Source of the DNA: Dehalococcoidia bacterium
GTDB lineage: Bacteria; Chloroflexota; Dehalococcoidia; Dehalococcoidales; SURF-40
Assembly (NCBI GenBank): GCA_003599745.1
Contig: QZJL01000037.1
Span: forward strand, 1 to 45,943
Direction of reading: 5' to 3'
Length of the DNA stretch: 45,943 nucleotides
The translations under genes and the position numbers were made by a program. Below the pieces are notes generated by a model. The model was given only the letters and a program-made list of their open reading frames with translations, made no database searches and was not told the DNA's origin. Positions 41,995 through 45,943 of this stretch are shown here, piece after piece (within the stretch, counting starts at the first letter, position 1; the number at the start of each line of letters is the position of its first letter).

Positions 41995-42756
41995 ATGACA
42001 ATCAGCAGCCCGGTAACCATAGACTCGACAATGGAAGAGAAAATCGAGCATGCCAGGGACATTATCCGCGACGCCCGGAAAAACTGCCCGAAGATTGCGG
42101 TGGCCTGCTCTTTCGGTAAGGACTCGATGGTCACGGTGCACATCGTCCGGCAGGTAGAGCCGGATATTCCGGTCTTTGCGGTGATGACGCAGTTCAAGCC
42201 GCCGGAGACCTTTGCGTATCTGGTGAAAATGGATAAGAAATGGCAGCTCGGCACGACCGTTTACCTCGTAGCCGATGAAGTGCCGGAAATTCTTAAAGAG
42301 AATAACATCAATGTAAGGCTTCTGCCGACTGATGAGTTCAATCGTAAGGCTAAAGAAGTTGAAAACCAAACCGGCCAGAAGATTTACAGTGCGCTGCCGG
42401 ACGAGTGCTGCCGCCTGCTTAAAGTTGACCCGACGCGGGTGGCGGTGGCCGACCTCGATGCCTGGATTTGTGGTCTGCGGAACACCGAAGGCCGGACCCG
42501 GGTTGATTACCAGGAGGTTGAAAACAAAGGGGGCCTGCTGAAATTCAATCCTATTCTTACTTTCACCGAGGCGGAAATCTGGCGTTACATGGCGACCCGG
42601 GGTATCGAGCCGCATCCCTGGTACGCGCTCGGCTATCGCTCTCTTGGCTGCGCGCCCTGCTCCCATCCCGGCGGCATACTGGAGAGGGACGGGCGCTGGC
42701 AGGCTACCAGCAAGTGCGGCGGCGAGTGCGGCATTCACACCCAAAGGCTTAAGTGA
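41995..42756 (+). CDS. cysH: [4Fe-4S] adenylyl-sulfate (APS) reductase, CysH family
   Basis: The 253-residue protein is an assimilatory sulfonucleotide reductase that makes sulfite from APS. The PP-loop SFGKDS is at 39-44. ECCRLLKVDP carries C138-C139 and LGCAPC carries C219 and C222, the four ligands of the [4Fe-4S] cluster that marks APS-type rather than PAPS-type enzymes. LDAWICGLRNTEGRTR matches the substrate loop. The C-terminal KCGGECGIHT holds the catalytic Cys in ECGIH. ATG 41995 is preferred because GGAGGGAG lies at 41979-41986. No thioredoxin or ATP sulfurylase gene is adjacent. A strong promoter and an inverted repeat precede it. Confidence 0.92.
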   Translation: MTISSPVTIDSTMEEKIEHARDIIRDARKNCPKIAVACSFGKDSMVTVHIVRQVEPDIPVFAVMTQFKPPETFAYLVKMDKKWQLGTTVYLVADEVPEILKENNINVRLLPTDEFNRKAKEVENQTGQKIYSALPDECCRLLKVDPTRVAVADLDAWICGLRNTEGRTRVDYQEVENKGGLLKFNPILTFTEAEIWRYMATRGIEPHPWYALGYRSLGCAPCSHPGGILERDGRWQATSKCGGECGIHTQRLK

Positions 42757-42918
42757 AAGACGGAAGCGCCGATAATTACGTCGGGGTTAGCTGATTAGCC
42801 GGGATAGCCATCAAATGATTACCCGCGATGGTAACTATTGGGGTGTCTATTCACCGGCTTACACTTTAGACTCTGCGGAGACGGGAACCCCAAAAGACAA
42901 ACCGCGAGTGGAGGCAAC
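42757..42918 (+). other. Intergenic leader with competing stems before the DUF2061 gene
   Basis: Within this 162-bp gap GGGGT (42840-42844) can pair with ACCCC (42887-42891), and GTCT (42845-42848) can pair with either of two AGAC copies (42868-42871 or 42879-42882). I recognise no known riboswitch. No open frame of note is present. Confidence 0.3.
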
Positions 42919-43185
42919 GTGAACAATAACAATAGATGCGCCTATATCGGAGAAATGAAGAGGCGGTCGTGGCTGAAGTCGCTTACCTGGCGCATTATCG
43001 GTATAGCCATCCTCGGCGCAATTTCCTGGATTATAACCCGTGATTGGGAACAGACGTCCATTATCACGGTCTCCTTTCATGCCGTTCGTCTGGTACTTTA
43101 TTATTATCACGAGAGATGGTGGGATAAGTGCGAATGGGGCCGGATTAAAGTCAGCGCACAATTAGAAAAGGGAGAGGGCATCTAA
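42919..43185 (+). CDS. DUF2061 small membrane protein
   Basis: The 88-residue product matches DUF2061: RSWLKSLTWRIIGIAILGAISWIITRD gives the first membrane helix (about 16-38; quoted start RSWLKSLTWR), and a second hydrophobic stretch SIITVSFHAVRLVLYYYHERWW follows, ending in the family's HERWWDK-like motif. Such genes often lie next to sulfate-assimilation genes, and here it follows cysH. The function is unknown. The start is GTG behind GTGGAGG; an upstream extension of the frame exists but has no ribosome site. Confidence 0.85.
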   Translation: MNNNNRCAYIGEMKRRSWLKSLTWRIIGIAILGAISWIITRDWEQTSIITVSFHAVRLVLYYYHERWWDKCEWGRIKVSAQLEKGEGI

Positions 43186-43269
43186 CACTCTGGGACAATC
43201 CCATTCACTTTCCCAACCGGTGATGCCATATTCGTTTTTACCGATTTCCAGCCGGCTGTAATTTGAGGC

Positions 43270-43278
43270 CAGTGGATA
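43270..43278. repeat. Target site duplication, left copy
   Basis: CAGTGGATA lies directly outside the left terminal repeat and is repeated exactly at 44907-44915. Confidence 0.88.
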
Positions 43279-43314
43279 GGTATTTGTAACTTAGCGCTTT
43301 TCATTAGTCACTCT
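43279..43314 (+). repeat. Left terminal inverted repeat of the insertion sequence
   Basis: Thirty-six bases starting GGTATTTGTAACTTA and ending TTAGTCACTCT match the reverse complement of 44869-44906 apart from a 2-base gap and a few changes. Confidence 0.85.
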
Positions 43315-44277
43315 CTTAAGCGGTTCTTTCTCGTACTCCACCACGTCTGCCCAACTATGCCAGTCATACAGCAGCCCTGCTGCTTGGGCGGGCGGTAGCT
43401 CGTTCAAGGCCATATGCGGCCTGAAGAAGTTGTAATAGACTAGCCAGCCGTCAGCAAACCGCTTTAGGGTATTTGTGTTTTTCAGATAGCGCATAACTTT
43501 TTCTCGGTCTTTCAGAGAGTTATGGAAGCGTTCAATAAGTGCCGTATTCTCACCACTTGACCTCATTTTGAACGGGCTACCTTGTCTGTGTAAGGTATCC
43601 GCACCAAAAGCAAGCTCTATGCCGTCTATGTAGGCTGCCAGCTTGTCAGTGACCACAACTTTAGGCGTTTTCCCCGCTCTTTTAGCCGCCAGTTCCATAA
43701 GTTCTCTGGCATCCTGCTTACCCCGTGTCGTGGTGACTCTGGAAGCAAGCAGGAAGCGGGTCTTGGCGTCTATGATGTCCCAGAAGACCACGCCCTTAGG
43801 GTCGCTAGTCTTAACATCGGTTTTCAGATAGGTCTCATCTGCTATCCAAGTGTCGCCCACTTTCGGGCGCAAATCTTGCATCTCACGGATAGCCTTGTTC
43901 GTGAACTTGTTTATCCACTTGTTCACGGCGGCATGGGATATATCGCCATCGGTCAGCGCTTCGATGTTTTCCTCTATGTCGTGAAGTGACATACCCGAAT
44001 AATATTCCTGCAAAGCATTGGCGATAAAGGAAGCGGACACTCTATGACGTGGCAAGGCACTTGTAGTAACGTTCGAACGGGATGTTTCTGTTGGCTCTGG
44101 AATTACTACCGGGGAACTACCAGTAAGGCCAGCACGTGAACCGCCTGACCTGTCTGACCTACCGATGTATCGTATGTGTCTCTGGATAACCTTATCGCCC
44201 TTGTGGATGGTCTCCACTTCGTAGTCATACCAGTGGCCTGTGCGTGGCGGTATCTGTTTAGCCCGTATGAAACTCAT
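43291..44277 (-). CDS. DDE transposase of the insertion sequence (IS6/ISNCY-like, family not resolved)
   Basis: The 328-residue transposase has an N-terminal segment with a beta-rich motif (HWYDYEVETI...), a helix-turn-helix region (DISHAAVNKWINKF, about 111-125) and a DDE catalytic core: D147 in WIADETYLK, D211 in VVVTDKLAAY and E249 in ALIERFHNS, with YYNFFRPHMAL near the end. The core resembles IS6-type and related archaeal transposases. IS6 elements usually make 8-bp duplications, whereas here it is 9 bp, so the family is left open. The ATG overlaps the stop of the membrane protein gene, so it is translated by coupling. No frameshift or stop interrupts it. Confidence 0.92.
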   Translation of the reverse strand: MSFIRAKQIPPRTGHWYDYEVETIHKGDKVIQRHIRYIGRSDRSGGSRAGLTGSSPVVIPEPTETSRSNVTTSALPRHRVSASFIANALQEYYSGMSLHDIEENIEALTDGDISHAAVNKWINKFTNKAIREMQDLRPKVGDTWIADETYLKTDVKTSDPKGVVFWDIIDAKTRFLLASRVTTTRGKQDARELMELAAKRAGKTPKVVVTDKLAAYIDGIELAFGADTLHRQGSPFKMRSSGENTALIERFHNSLKDREKVMRYLKNTNTLKRFADGWLVYYNFFRPHMALNELPPAQAAGLLYDWHSWADVVEYEKEPLKRVTNEKR

Positions 44278-44828
44278 TTCTTGCGTCTCTCCAATTTTGC
44301 GTCTTTATCTACCAATTTCCATTTTGTGGGGTCTTTCCGAAAATACGAAGGAGCGACCCACTGAACCAGAATATTGGTTTTAGATTTTCGGTACTTCGCA
44401 TATAACACTTGTGTGTCGTCAAATAACTGCTTAATTTCAACCGAATTCGGGTTCTCCTTAGTCGCATTCTCCAATACCGATAATAGGCCGATAAACGTGT
44501 CGTTCAAACGAATGCGAAACCCAGTCTCTAAAGCAGAACGAATAAACTGACCTGGAAAAGAGGCAACTAATGTTATCACCCCAAAGAGAACTAAAAACCC
44601 AGTAACAGCAATTACTAGACCAGCGAAGGCGGACAATAACGGAGAGGCAAACCATATCTTACTTAGGATAAAACTCGCGCCCTCATAAGCTGGCCTTATA
44701 GCCCAAAACACGAGCAACACAAAAAACACCCAAAAGACTAACTGTCCTCGTACTTTACCCCCCGCCATTTTTTGTACCTTCTCTATTAAGTCTGTTAGTG
44801 CCCTGATGACCTCGACTAACTCTTTCAC
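44274..44828 (-). CDS. Two-TM membrane protein carried inside the insertion sequence
   Basis: I recognise no family. The 184-residue product has a short N-terminal amphipathic helix (VIRALTDLIEKVQKMAGG), two membrane segments (about 30-50 and 64-88), and a soluble C-terminal half ending in a basic tail (AKLERRKK). It begins at GTG behind GGGGGTG. It lies fully between the terminal repeats of the element and is the first gene of the unit, coupled to the transposase by a 4-bp overlap. It may modulate transposition, anchor the transposase, or be an unrelated passenger. Its base composition matches the element and not the chromosome. Confidence 0.75.
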   Translation of the reverse strand: MKELVEVIRALTDLIEKVQKMAGGKVRGQLVFWVFFVLLVFWAIRPAYEGASFILSKIWFASPLLSAFAGLVIAVTGFLVLFGVITLVASFPGQFIRSALETGFRIRLNDTFIGLLSVLENATKENPNSVEIKQLFDDTQVLYAKYRKSKTNILVQWVAPSYFRKDPTKWKLVDKDAKLERRKK

Positions 44829-44868
44829 ACAGCACCCCCTTTTGGAGATGCAGGCATGATACTACCGC

Positions 44869-44906
44869 AGAGTGACTAAAGTCAAAAACCATAAGTTTCA
44901 AGTACC
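44869..44906 (-). repeat. Right terminal inverted repeat of the insertion sequence
   Basis: The plus-strand sequence runs from AGAGTGACTAAA to AAGTTTCAAGTACC and is the inverted counterpart of 43279-43314. Confidence 0.85.
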
Positions 44907-44915
44907 CAGTGGATA
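44907..44915. repeat. Target site duplication, right copy
   Basis: CAGTGGATA immediately follows the right terminal repeat. Joining the flanks at one copy restores the palindrome CCAGTGGATACACTGG. Confidence 0.88.
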
Positions 44916-45181
44916 CACTGGTTTCTCATAAGCCGCCCGATGATGTATAATACTCTGGGATGAATTACCAGAGAAGACCTCACCGTCACCGCTTCCGAAA
45001 GCCGTCTTCGGGTCTGGAGCAGCTTTAGCTCAGGGCCTCTTCTAATACTGCCTCTGCGACGCCGGTACCAGTCAGTCTGCCAGTATTAAACTTCCCCAAA
45101 CTTTTCGTGGTGTCAGAGCGCGCGTCAAAGGTAGTTCGGACCGGGAAATTACTCGAAGGGGAAAAGGGTTTCAGTTAAATA
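44916..45181 (+). promoter_or_regulatory. Promoter candidate and structured 5' leader of typA
   Basis: TATAAT at 44947-44952 is a likely -10 with a poor -35, leaving a leader of about 220 nt without a coding frame. It contains a perfect 8-bp inverted repeat, TAATACTG (45043-45050) with CAGTATTA (45081-45088), and a shorter one, CTGG...CCAG, at 44956-44972. I recognise no known riboswitch or small RNA. The ribosome site (AAGGGTTT) is weak. Confidence 0.4.

Positions 45182-45943
<762 letters not shown>

Larger units (their letters stand above)
43279..44906 (-). mobile_element. Complete 1628-bp insertion sequence with two genes
   Basis: The element is bounded by long imperfect terminal inverted repeats (43279-43314 and 44869-44906). 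Read inward, the left end begins GGTATTTGTAACTTA and the right end GGTACTTGAAACTTA (13 of 15 equal), and both continue through a T-rich stretch to the same TTAGTCACTCT. A 9-bp duplication CAGTGGATA flanks it. Inside are, on the minus strand, a two-TM membrane protein gene and a DDE transposase gene that overlap by 4 bp. The last codons of the transposase lie inside the left repeat. Intact ends, duplication and open frames suggest a recent, possibly active copy. Confidence 0.9.

Noticed and set aside
44274-44828. Membrane protein as an ordinary chromosomal gene
   Set aside because: The terminal repeats and target duplications place it inside the insertion sequence, coupled to the transposase.
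43279-44906. Firm IS6-family assignment of the element
   Set aside because: The DDE core is similar, but the 9-bp duplication, the long ends and the extra gene do not match a typical IS6 element, so the family was left open.

Overview
The window is a GC-rich bacterial chromosome segment. Its gene content fits a Dehalococcoidia-type Chloroflexota bacterium: stand-alone ThiD2, an R3H/AAA ATPase of the Ycf45 type, a K+-dependent membrane pyrophosphatase, DUF3786, a Wood-Ljungdahl (acetyl-CoA) gene cluster, and BNR-repeat surface proteins. The taxonomic call is inference from gene content; no rRNA or tRNA gene lies in the window. Genes are densely packed, with many 4-bp stop/start overlaps and frequent GTG and TTG starts.

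Region 1 (1-11.6 kb, almost all minus strand) is housekeeping. It holds the tail of a NarL-type regulator, a sugar nucleotidyltransferase, the membrane pyrophosphatase, a run of thiD2, fmdB-like, yraN and rnhB, a foreign-looking AT-rich membrane-anchored protein, and a run of pdxS, R3H-ATPase, tmk and mnmA, then rsmG. A GTCATTGCGAG inverted-repeat element separates pdxS from rsmG. Region 2 (11.7-16.1 kb, plus strand) has an AT-rich small membrane protein behind a perfect consensus promoter with no room for a leader, thiC under a TPP riboswitch plus terminator, a DUF1616-like membrane protein, a geranylgeranyl-reductase-like flavoprotein, and a GreA factor fused to an integrase-like N-terminal domain.

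Region 3 (16.2-31.7 kb, plus strand) is the metabolic core: cooC, fhs, acsV, a second cooC, folD, a 72-residue unknown, acsD, acsA/cooS, acsB, acsC, acsE, a metF-like gene and DUF3786. Together these activate formate on tetrahydrofolate, reduce it to methyl-THF, pass the methyl group to the corrinoid protein AcsCD, make CO from CO2, and join both as acetyl-CoA on AcsB. AcsV reactivates the corrinoid and the CooC proteins help load nickel. Formate dehydrogenase and a MetV partner for MetF are not in the window. All Fe-S/Ni ligand cysteines checked in AcsA, AcsB, AcsC and AcsV are present.

Region 4 (31.8-41.6 kb) is envelope-related: a PIG-L deacetylase, a frameshifted GT4 glycosyltransferase, a FemAB/BioF2-like acyltransferase, a 1029-residue BNR/fibronectin surface protein, and, divergently, a MacAB-like efflux operon. 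Region 5 (41.6-45.9 kb) holds an unannotated lgt remnant, a [4Fe-4S] APS reductase (cysH) behind a well-formed promoter and an 8-bp inverted repeat, a DUF2061 protein, a complete 1628-bp insertion sequence with long terminal inverted repeats and a 9-bp target duplication that also encodes a two-TM membrane protein, and the 5' part of typA/bipA with a structured leader.
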